A stretch of 64,000 nucleotides of DNA from DASQYE01 sp036389675 (GTDB lineage Bacteria; Acidobacteriota; Blastocatellia; Pyrinomonadales; Pyrinomonadaceae): positions 1 through 64,000 of the forward strand of contig DASVWI010000032.1 of assembly GCA_036389675.1 (NCBI GenBank), given 5' to 3'. The notes beneath the pieces were generated by a model, which ran no database searches, was not told where the DNA came from, and saw nothing but the letters and a program-made list of their open reading frames with translations. Numbering within the stretch: the first letter of the stretch is position 1; every line of letters begins with the position of its first letter. Positions 34,076 through 41,293 of this stretch are shown piece by piece. Position numbers and translations under genes: made by a program.

Positions 34076-34507
34076 ATGGAAGATTCAAGAGAAGCGGAAC
34101 GCGTCGAGATAGATACGGCCATCTATATCCTGTGGGGGGCGGATGAATCGCTGCGCGGGGGAAAGATTACGAGCCTGAGCACGCGGGGGTGTTTTGTGCA
34201 GACCAAGTCGGAGGCTGAGGCGGGCCAGTTGATCTCGATACGCATTCGTCTACCGACGGAGCGCTGGATGCTGCTTGGGGGCGAGGTCAAGCATGTGCTC
34301 AGGCGTGTGGGCTTCGGCGTACAGTTCGCGGAGCTGTCCGAAGGCGATGCCGGAATGCTCGGCCTGCTCGTGGAATTTTATCGCGACGAGACGCAGATAG
34401 TCTCAGGCGTCCTCTGTGATGAGGGCGATGCCCGCAGGAATGTCCAGCGCATCAAAGGCGGGCGGGTGCTGGTCGGCCCAATCCAGTCAAAGACTCCAGC
34501 CCTTTAG
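34076..34507 (+). CDS. PilZ domain protein
   Basis: The 143-residue protein is a single PilZ domain (about 1-105) with a short C-terminal tail. PilZ domains bind cyclic di-GMP through an RxxxR motif and a (D/N)xSxxG motif. The first is present as REAER (about residues 5-9); the second reads SLSTRG, with Ser in place of Asp/Asn, which may weaken binding. Other typical features are the beta strands GGEVKHVLRRVGFGVQF. It may link c-di-GMP level to pilus activity given the pil genes in this window, but no pil gene is adjacent. Confidence 0.8.
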   Translation: MEDSREAERVEIDTAIYILWGADESLRGGKITSLSTRGCFVQTKSEAEAGQLISIRIRLPTERWMLLGGEVKHVLRRVGFGVQFAELSEGDAGMLGLLVEFYRDETQIVSGVLCDEGDARRNVQRIKGGRVLVGPIQSKTPAL

Positions 34508-34562
34508 CCGCAAACCCGTACAGCTTCAGACCTCTTCCGGCGACGAGTCGGCCACGTCCGTG

Positions 34563-35282
34563 TCAGGAGGCGCGCGTGCTATGGCTGCTTCGCCGGCGCG
34601 AGAGCGTGAGCGCCCACGAGAGGGCCATGTAGTAGATGGGAAACGCGAACGAGATCAGAATGAGCGGGCTTGAGCCTTTGGGCCAACGCCAGAGTATGAG
34701 CAGGAGAAGGATGGTCCAGATAACGCCCAGCACGTTGGTCAGAAGACTGAACGGCCCACGCTGCGAAGGATAGAGATACCTTGTGGGGATGAAAGTCAGA
34801 ATCGCCGGCAGGATGATGAGCGCGAGCGCGAGCCAGGAGGGCGGGCGCAGGATGTATAGATAGAAGGCTATGATGTTCCAGTAAGAGGGAAACCCCAGAA
34901 AGAAACCGTCTTCCGTCTTGGCGTTGACCTGAGAGAAACCGTAGGCGCTGGCGAGCAGGGCCAGGAGCAGCCACCACTCCTGCCCGCCTTCGAGAATCCC
35001 CGCGCGCCACACGAGCAGCAGCGGAAGCGTCGTGTAGGTGTGAAAGTCAACGATGTCGTCAAGCCTGCGGCCATCGAAGCCCGGCACAACTTCCTTGACG
35101 CGGGCACGGCGCGCCAGCCAACCATCGGTCGAGTCGATGAAGGTCGCCAGCAACATCAGCGCGAAGGCGAGGCGAAACGCCTCGTCCCCACCGCGCACGA
35201 TGAGGACGGCCATCCCGGCAGCCGCCACCAATCCGGACGCCGTGTAGAGATGCACGCACCAGGCCAGGATTTTTTTGCTCAT
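34563..35282 (-). CDS. pcs: Phosphatidylcholine synthase (CDP-alcohol phosphatidyltransferase)
   Basis: The 239-residue membrane protein has about six to eight helices and a CDP-alcohol phosphotransferase motif with the spacing D-G-x2-A-R-x12-G-x3-D-x3-D (STDGWLARRARV, then FDGRRLDDIVD). The x12 spacing instead of the common x8 is the mark of Pcs, which joins CDP-diacylglycerol and choline directly to phosphatidylcholine. The N-terminal SKKILAWCVHLYTASG also matches the Pcs family. Choline is usually acquired from the environment. The start is the ATG at 35282; a longer frame would add ten unlikely residues. The gene stands alone on the minus strand. Confidence 0.87.
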   Translation of the reverse strand: MSKKILAWCVHLYTASGLVAAAGMAVLIVRGGDEAFRLAFALMLLATFIDSTDGWLARRARVKEVVPGFDGRRLDDIVDFHTYTTLPLLLVWRAGILEGGQEWWLLLALLASAYGFSQVNAKTEDGFFLGFPSYWNIIAFYLYILRPPSWLALALIILPAILTFIPTRYLYPSQRGPFSLLTNVLGVIWTILLLLILWRWPKGSSPLILISFAFPIYYMALSWALTLSRRRSSHSTRAS

Positions 35283-35627
35283 ACCGCGCACCGCAGAGCC
35301 TCTGGAGAACAAAATAACACCAGCGAGAGTGAATTGTATTCCTCGCGCCGGCTATCTTAAACGCTCGCGCAGGAATGTGAGGATAAAAGAGCATCCGGCG
35401 CGAGCCCCGCGGACGCGAGCCGCTCTCGCGGGCGCGATTGCCGGAAGCCATATATTCGATAACCCATTGTGGCGCTCTGTCATTTATAGTAAATTGTTAG
35501 GCGTAGTCATACAGCTCCTTCTTTATCTTCCTCCCCTTTAATGCAAGGCGGCCCTTTGGGTGTCTTTGTTTTTGCGTTGAAACAAAGGGTTGATGCAGGC
35601 TAATGCACTGTCTGAGCCCCGGACTTA
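35283..35627. other. Intergenic region between divergent pcs and methyltransferase genes
   Basis: No reading frame with any family resemblance is present. The left half is GC-rich; the right half from about 35450 is AT-rich and probably holds the promoter of the sugar cluster. A weak candidate is TTGTGG with TAAATT 17 bases on (35476-35504), but neither box is close to consensus. Confidence 0.4.
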
Positions 35628-36440
35628 ATGCTGCTGAAAACCATCTATCGGAAAGTGTTGCCCGCTCGTTTACGTCAGGAGATAAGACGGCGGATAGTTA
35701 ATGACGGAGACTTTAGCGTCACTTACGAATTGAGCAAAGGGTGGCCGCAGGCGCAGCGCTCATCATGGGTTTCCGAATCCGTGACAGCGCGCTTCAAGGG
35801 GGGGTTGGAGACATTTGATTTTAAGCTCGCGCAGCAATCGCCGGAGGCGGCGCTCGCTTCACCCGTCGTCAGAGATAATCTCTCTTTACTGCACCGGACG
35901 GGACTGGCCGAGGCCGCCCTTCTGGATTACGGCTGCGGTAACGGGCTGTACCGTTTGATTCTGGGTTATGACAGGGCGACCGCAGCGTGGCAGTATGTGG
36001 GCGTGGATATTAATAGCGAGGTTATAGAGTGGTGCCGGACAACGCACGGCGGCACGCGCTTTGAGTTAATCACAGAGGGCGAGGCGTTGCCTTTCCGTGA
36101 GGGCGAGTTCGACGTTGTGCTGGCAAGTGGCGTCGTGCAGTGTATTCCCGATTACGCCGACACGGTTTCCGAGTTGCGTCGAGTCAGCAGAGACTATCTA
36201 TTAATCAGTCGGCTTCCAATCTGGAAGCATAACCCGACCCGTATAGTTCGACAGAACGTTTTCCATCCATGGGGTCGCGAAAGCCATTTCATTCACGTCT
36301 TCAATCGTGATGAGGTGGAGCGTTTCTTCAAGGGCTCGGGCTTTTCGATAGCCGAGCGTGATTACGGCAGCGAGACGTTCCATGTGCCGGGCGTGCCGGA
36401 GCCCGTAATTCATAACCACTATCTACTGAAAAGGATTTGA
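35628..36440 (+). CDS. SAM-dependent methyltransferase (class I), sugar cluster
   Basis: The 270-residue protein has the SAM-binding signature LLDYGCGNGLYRLIL (about 97-112), the acidic loop YVGVDINSEVIEW and the FDVVLASGVVQCI segment of class I methyltransferases. The N-terminal about 80 residues and C-terminal about 60 residues do not match a known specific family to me. It overlaps the following glycosyltransferase region closely, so it probably modifies the glycan or lipid made by this cluster. The substrate is unknown. Confidence 0.78.
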   Translation: MLLKTIYRKVLPARLRQEIRRRIVNDGDFSVTYELSKGWPQAQRSSWVSESVTARFKGGLETFDFKLAQQSPEAALASPVVRDNLSLLHRTGLAEAALLDYGCGNGLYRLILGYDRATAAWQYVGVDINSEVIEWCRTTHGGTRFELITEGEALPFREGEFDVVLASGVVQCIPDYADTVSELRRVSRDYLLISRLPIWKHNPTRIVRQNVFHPWGRESHFIHVFNRDEVERFFKGSGFSIAERDYGSETFHVPGVPEPVIHNHYLLKRI

Positions 36441-36463
36441 GCCCGCGCGAGCGAGCGCCAACC

Positions 36464-37789
36464 ATGCGCATCGGCGTCTTTCCAGATTTGAATTATCTGA
36501 GCGGCGGCGTCTACCAGTATAGCCTGACCATGCTCGAAGCTTTACGCGCCATGGGCGGCGGCGGCGAGGACGAGTATCTGGTCTTCGCCGACGAGACCGG
36601 GAATCGACGGAGCGTCGAGGCGCTGAAGAATTCCGGCTGGACGGTCAGGCCCGCGCCGACGCTTTCGCTGCCGAAGCGCGCGCTGGCTTCTCTGGCCCAT
36701 GCGCTCAGGGAAGAAAGTCTGGGTGGAGCGACTTCATGGCTGCGCGGGCAGACGCGAGGCGCTCTCTGGTTAGACAAAGAGCGCCGGCCTGATCCTGATC
36801 GTGTTCGCTTTCGCCCCGAAGCCGACCAGTGTTTCAATACCTGCGGGGTTGAGATGATGCTTTACCCCTCGGCGCATCCTTTGTGCTTCGAGACGCGACT
36901 GCCTTTTGTTGTCGCCATACACGACCTACAGCACAGGCTTCAGCCGGAGTTCCCGGAAGTTTCCGCCGGGGGCGAGTGGGAACGGCGCGAGTATCTATTT
37001 CGCAACGCTGCGCGACGGGCATTGATGGTTTTGACCGACTCGGAAGTGGGCAGGGAGGATGTGCTCGACATCTATGGCGAATACGGCATCACGCCGAACC
37101 GCGTGAAGGTGCTGCCTTTTCTCCCGGCGCATTACCTTGTGCCCGCGACGACGGAAATCGGCCCGGCAGAAGTCCGCTCCGCTTACCAGTTGCCGGAACG
37201 ATACCTGTTCTACCCGGCGCAGTTCTGGCCCCATAAAAATCACGCGCGAATCGTGCAGGCGCTCAGGCTCGTCGAGGACGAGTATCAGTTAAAGCCGCAC
37301 GTCGTGTTCTGCGGCTCACGCACCGGCTCTGTGCGTGAGCAGACTTTTCGCGAGGTGATGACGCTCGCCCGGGAGCTTCACGTCGAGCGACAGGTGCATT
37401 ATCTGGGCTACGTGCCGGAGGCAGAGATGGCCGGCCTTTATATGGCGGCGGTCGCTTTGGTGATGCCGACCTTCTTTGGGCCAACGAATATCCCTGTGCT
37501 GGAAGCATGGGCTCTGAATTGCCCGGTCGTGACCTCCGACATTAGAGGCATACGCGAGCAGGCGGGGGACGCAGCCCTCTTAGTCAACCCGCGACGGGTG
37601 GATACAATCGCCGACGCCGTCCATCGCCTCTGGACTGACGAGAGCCTGCGCGGCGAGCTTATCCATCGCGGCCAGCAACGACTCGCTAGCTATAGCGACG
37701 CCGATTACGGCGCGCGCCTGAGAGAGATTATCGAAGAATCAAAATCCCTGCTCGCGGAGCAGCGCGGCGGCGTGCCGTCAGGAGCGTAA
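36464..37789 (+). CDS. Glycosyltransferase family 4 (GT-B)
   Basis: From the ATG at 36464 the protein is 441 residues. The N-terminal segment MRIGVFPDLNYLSGGVYQYS binds acceptor in GT4 enzymes, and the C-terminal half has the donor-site pattern with YPAQFWPHKNHARIVQAL, then VHYLGYVPEAEMAGLY and FFGPTNIPVLEAWALNCPVV, the family E-x7-E-like loop partly present (the second E is in LEAWA). It uses an activated sugar to extend a surface polysaccharide or glycolipid. It follows the methyltransferase by 23 bp and precedes the cupin gene. Confidence 0.85.
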   Translation: MRIGVFPDLNYLSGGVYQYSLTMLEALRAMGGGGEDEYLVFADETGNRRSVEALKNSGWTVRPAPTLSLPKRALASLAHALREESLGGATSWLRGQTRGALWLDKERRPDPDRVRFRPEADQCFNTCGVEMMLYPSAHPLCFETRLPFVVAIHDLQHRLQPEFPEVSAGGEWERREYLFRNAARRALMVLTDSEVGREDVLDIYGEYGITPNRVKVLPFLPAHYLVPATTEIGPAEVRSAYQLPERYLFYPAQFWPHKNHARIVQALRLVEDEYQLKPHVVFCGSRTGSVREQTFREVMTLARELHVERQVHYLGYVPEAEMAGLYMAAVALVMPTFFGPTNIPVLEAWALNCPVVTSDIRGIREQAGDAALLVNPRRVDTIADAVHRLWTDESLRGELIHRGQQRLASYSDADYGARLREIIEESKSLLAEQRGGVPSGA

Positions 37790-37810
37790 ACTTTTTAGCA
37801 GATCATATCC

Positions 37811-38212
37811 ATGGAAAAAATCGAGCACATCAGATGGAACGGCGAGCTGCTGGCAACTATCGTCAAGGCTCAGGCCGACTTTGACGAGACCAGCTTTATA
37901 ACGCCGCCCGAGTACAATTTTCAGGTCGGCTTCGTCGTCCATCCAGCCGACTCAGAGATTGCCCCTCACGCTCACGTATCGACGGAGCAGCGCGTAGACC
38001 GCATCTTCGAAGTATTGCTGGTTAGAAAGGGGCGATGCGAGGTCGACATCTATAACGTCGAGCGAGAGCGTGTCGCCACGCGCGAGCTGCGCGAGGGAGA
38101 TCTGCTATTCATCAGCGAGGGCGGGCATGGTTTCCGCATGTTGGAGGACACGGTTTTTCTTGAGATCAAGCAGGGTCCGTACACGGGCGAGAACCAGAAG
38201 AGACTCTACTAA
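37811..38212 (+). CDS. Small cupin-fold protein of the sugar cluster
   Basis: A 133-residue single-cupin protein with a beta-barrel pattern and the metal-site-like residues in IAPHAHVSTEQ and GHGFRM. Cupins in sugar clusters are often epimerases or ketoisomerases acting on nucleotide sugars. The sequence does not show the typical FdtA or RmlC motifs to my eye, so the reaction stays open. It ends 3 bp before an aminotransferase gene; the pair suggests work on the same sugar nucleotide, with the cupin preparing the keto group. Confidence 0.7.
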   Translation: MEKIEHIRWNGELLATIVKAQADFDETSFITPPEYNFQVGFVVHPADSEIAPHAHVSTEQRVDRIFEVLLVRKGRCEVDIYNVERERVATRELREGDLLFISEGGHGFRMLEDTVFLEIKQGPYTGENQKRLY

Positions 38213-38215
38213 GCG

Positions 38216-39349
38216 ATGATACCGGTCAACGAGCCTTTGCTCAGCGGACGAGAGCTTGATTACGTCTCAGAGTGCGTACGCACGGGCTGGATTTCCTCTG
38301 CGGGAAAATTCCTCGAAGAGTTCGAGGAGCGCTGGGCGGCTTACTGTGGGCGGCGTTACGGTATCGCCGTCAGCAGCGGTACGGCGGCCCTCCAGCTCTC
38401 CATCGCCTGCCTCGGGCTTGAGCCCGGCGATGAAGTCATCATCCCGGCCTTCACGATCATCTCCTGCGCGCTCGCCGTCATCTACAACCAGTGTAAGCCC
38501 GTTCTGGTCGATGCAGACCCCGCCACATGGTGCATGGACGTGTCGCGCATAGAGGAGAAGATCGGCCCGCGCACGCGCGCCATCATGCCGGTTCATATTT
38601 ACGGCCACCCCGTAGACATGGATGCCTTGAACCGTCTGACCGAAAAGCACGGGCTCGTCGTCATAGAGGATGCGGCGGAGGCACATGGCGCTCAATACCT
38701 GACGGGACGCGATACGGAGCAGCCCCTTTGGCGGCGTTGCGGCGGCTTCGGCGCGCTTTCGGTCTTCAGCTTTTATGCCAATAAGCCGCTGACCACGGGA
38801 GAGGGCGGCATGATCTTGACGGACGACGCCCGGCTGGCGGAGAAGGCTCGCTCGCTACGCAATCTGGCTTTTCAACCGGAGCGCCGTTTTTATCACGAGG
38901 AGATGGGGAATAATTTCCGCCTGACGAATTTGCAGGCCGCGCTCGGCGTAGCGCAGATGGAACGCGTCGAAGAGATCATCGCGCGTAAGCGCTCCATCGG
39001 TCACGAGTATACGGCGCGGCTCAGGGACATAGAGCAGGTCTCTCTGCCGGTGGAGAAGCCCTGGGCGCGCAGCATCTACTGGATGTACGGGCTGGTGCTG
39101 TCAGAGCAAAGAGAGCTGGACGCAGCCGCGCTCGGCGAAAAGCTGAAGGGGCTCGGCGTCGAGACGCGTCCCTTCTTTACAGGGATGCACGAACAGCCCG
39201 CCTTCCACAAGAGAGACCTGTTCGTCGACGAGCATTACAGCGTCGCAGAAAGGCTCGCCCGCCGCGGGCTCTACCTTCCTTCGGGCCTTGCCCTGACCGA
39301 AGAACAGATGACGCGAGTTTGCGACGCCCTCCGTATGGTGCTCTCATGA
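38216..39349 (+). CDS. DegT/DnrJ/EryC1-family sugar aminotransferase
   Basis: The 377-residue PLP enzyme transfers an amino group to a keto-sugar nucleotide. Family motifs are GWISSAGKFLEEFE, the PLP-phosphate site SSGTAALQLS, EVIIPAFTIISCA, VVIEDAAEAHGA and the Schiff-base Lys in SFYANKPLTTGEGGM. Length and motifs fit GDP-perosamine synthase and DesV-like enzymes; the sugar cannot be named. It overlaps the next methyltransferase by four bases (ATGA). The product is likely a 3- or 4-amino sugar for the surface polysaccharide. Confidence 0.9.
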   Translation: MIPVNEPLLSGRELDYVSECVRTGWISSAGKFLEEFEERWAAYCGRRYGIAVSSGTAALQLSIACLGLEPGDEVIIPAFTIISCALAVIYNQCKPVLVDADPATWCMDVSRIEEKIGPRTRAIMPVHIYGHPVDMDALNRLTEKHGLVVIEDAAEAHGAQYLTGRDTEQPLWRRCGGFGALSVFSFYANKPLTTGEGGMILTDDARLAEKARSLRNLAFQPERRFYHEEMGNNFRLTNLQAALGVAQMERVEEIIARKRSIGHEYTARLRDIEQVSLPVEKPWARSIYWMYGLVLSEQRELDAAALGEKLKGLGVETRPFFTGMHEQPAFHKRDLFVDEHYSVAERLARRGLYLPSGLALTEEQMTRVCDALRMVLS

Positions 39350-40119
39350 CGGATGTTTTCAACGACAACTATTCGAGCGCTTACGATCTGATCTACGGCG
39401 AGAAAGATTATGCCGGCGAGTGTGATCTGATCGAACGCCTCTTTCAAACCTACGGCGGCCCTCCCGTTCGCTCAATCCTCGATCTCGGTTGCGGCACGGG
39501 CGGGCACGCTCATCTTTTGGGCCAACGAGGTTACAGCGTAGTCGGCGTAGACCGCTCCGAGAGTATGCTGGCGCACGCCGGAAATAAGATTGATAACATT
39601 TCCCTTAATGGCCGGGTGCAATTTCAGCAGGGCGACGTGCGCTCCGTTGAGCTTGAGCGCCAATTCTGTGCCGTCCTGATGATGTTCGCCGTGCTGGGCT
39701 ATCAATCCGGCAACGAGGATGTGCTCGCCGCCCTGAAAACTGCCCGGCGACATCTGGGGATTGGCGGGCTGCTCCTTTTCGACATCTGGCATGGGCCTGC
39801 CGTGCTTCACGAGCGGCCCGGCGAGCGCGTCAAAGTAGTCTCGACGCCGACCGGGCAAATCCTACGCAACGCGCGCGGCGAGCTTGATACCCGCCGGCAT
39901 CTTTGCCATGTGCGCTATCAGGTCTGGCGGCTGGAAGAAGGGCGCTCCCTTGAGTACGCGGAGGAACGGCATGCAATGCGCTACTTTTTCCCGCTTGAGC
40001 TGGAGCTTTTCCTGCGATCTTCCGGCTTCGCCATGCTCCGGCTCGGGGCTTTCCCGGAGTTTGCACGAGAGCCCGACGAGACGACCTGGAATGTACTCTG
40101 CGTGGCAAAGGCAATTTAG
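39346..40119 (+). CDS. SAM-dependent methyltransferase, amino-sugar type
   Basis: From the ATG at 39346 the protein is 257 residues, coupled to the aminotransferase by a 4-base overlap. The SAM motif is ILDLGCGTGGHAHLLGQRGY followed by VVGVDRSESMLAHA; the segment FCAVLMMFAVLGYQSGNEDV and the C-terminal region with WNVLCVAKAI are those of the family that includes DesVI-type N,N-dimethyltransferases. It probably methylates the amino group put on by the enzyme before it. This is an inference from context and domain only. Confidence 0.83.
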   Translation: MTDVFNDNYSSAYDLIYGEKDYAGECDLIERLFQTYGGPPVRSILDLGCGTGGHAHLLGQRGYSVVGVDRSESMLAHAGNKIDNISLNGRVQFQQGDVRSVELERQFCAVLMMFAVLGYQSGNEDVLAALKTARRHLGIGGLLLFDIWHGPAVLHERPGERVKVVSTPTGQILRNARGELDTRRHLCHVRYQVWRLEEGRSLEYAEERHAMRYFFPLELELFLRSSGFAMLRLGAFPEFAREPDETTWNVLCVAKAI

Positions 40120-40142
40120 GACGGCTTTGAATTACGGCCAAG

Positions 40143-41057
40143 CTATCGGGGGATGATTCTTTGCAGCCAGCGCTGCGCTCTGCCCGCTCTCATTTCCGGT
40201 AGGTATATATTCTCAAAGATCAGCCTGTCGGCCTCTTTATCGCCGAACATATGCTGAGGATGCCGAAGCGGAAACTGCATCTTGCCCGCCGGGATATTGG
40301 CGAGCACGCTGTCGGCGGTTCGTGTGTGCGTCGCATGTTCCCCACATCCGAGGTTGGAGACCAGATTGGTAGCCGCGGTCGCGGCCAGACCGTGTTGCGA
40401 CCACAGGGCGAAGATCCACTGGTAATCCCACGCATCTATCTCTTCCCCGCCCTCGTGAACCCAATCGAAAATGTTTCGCCAGAAACTGACCGCCCTCGCA
40501 TCAACTAAAATGTCGGCCAGCCAGGATGTTTCGCGCAGCACCGGCCAGAGCTTGATCTCCATATCCAGATATTGCCATGCGCGCCGCCACGTCGCCCATC
40601 CCCAGCCACCCGCGAGGTGATGAAAAAAGTAGCTGTCGGGCACGCGTTTGCGTCCGAAAAGATAGTTGTCCCCGCAAACAGCCATGACGCGCTCATCCGT
40701 CCGGTATTTCAGCAGCAGTTCTTCGCAGAAGGGAAAGAAGCTCGGGTCGGGCAAGCAATCGTCTTCGAGGATGATCGCCTGCTCCACCTGTTCAAACACC
40801 CATTGCATTCCCGTCACTATGCGCCGCCTGCATCCCATATTCTCGTCCGAGTAGTTCTTAAGAACCTGACAGTCCCAGTCTACCCCTTCAACAACGGCCC
40901 GCGTCGCCGCGCATTTTTCCGCCTCGCCCGCGACACCACTGCGCGGGCCGTCGGCGACGACCAGCAACTGGCTGGGCCTTGCGCCTCTAATGCGAGCGAA
41001 GACCTGCCCGGCTACGTCTGGCCGGTTGAAGATAATGAAGACGACGGGAGCGCGCAT
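40143..41057 (-). CDS. Glycosyltransferase, GT-A fold (GT2-like)
   Basis: The 304-residue protein has a GT-A nucleotide-sugar domain: APVVFIIFNRPDVAGQVF at the start, VVADGPRSG and a metal-binding acidic triplet in AIILEDDCLPDPSFF. GGWGWATWRRAWQY is common in glycosyltransferases of this family annotated as hemolytic-protein-like. It is convergent with the rest of the sugar cluster (its stop is 23 bp from that of the methyltransferase) and so has its own promoter to the right. Acceptor and donor are unknown. Confidence 0.82.
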   Translation of the reverse strand: MRAPVVFIIFNRPDVAGQVFARIRGARPSQLLVVADGPRSGVAGEAEKCAATRAVVEGVDWDCQVLKNYSDENMGCRRRIVTGMQWVFEQVEQAIILEDDCLPDPSFFPFCEELLLKYRTDERVMAVCGDNYLFGRKRVPDSYFFHHLAGGWGWATWRRAWQYLDMEIKLWPVLRETSWLADILVDARAVSFWRNIFDWVHEGGEEIDAWDYQWIFALWSQHGLAATAATNLVSNLGCGEHATHTRTADSVLANIPAGKMQFPLRHPQHMFGDKEADRLIFENIYLPEMRAGRAQRWLQRIIPR

Positions 41058-41123
41058 CGCTTGATGATAACAGCCGTCATCCGATTTCCGACTATGATTT
41101 TGCTTCCCCCGTGAGAGCGGCCA

Positions 41124-41153
41124 TTGACACCGCGCGCCCCGCCCTCATATCTT
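41124..41153 (+). promoter_or_regulatory. Sigma-70-type promoter of comEC
   Basis: TTGACA (41124-41129) and TATCTT (41148-41153) are 18 bases apart. A start near 41160 gives a leader of about 135 bases before the comEC ATG. The leader shows no clear riboswitch or hairpin. Confidence 0.6.
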
Positions 41154-41293
41154 ACCCTCGCTGCTGCTCCCAATTATGTCAGCCTCACTCCCTTTTTGAT
41201 CGTGCGGATTAGCTCTCGCTCTCTGTCGTCAGTCCGTGATGGCGACTGAGACGCGTAACAGATGTAAAAAGACCTGAGCAGATCGGGCTACTG

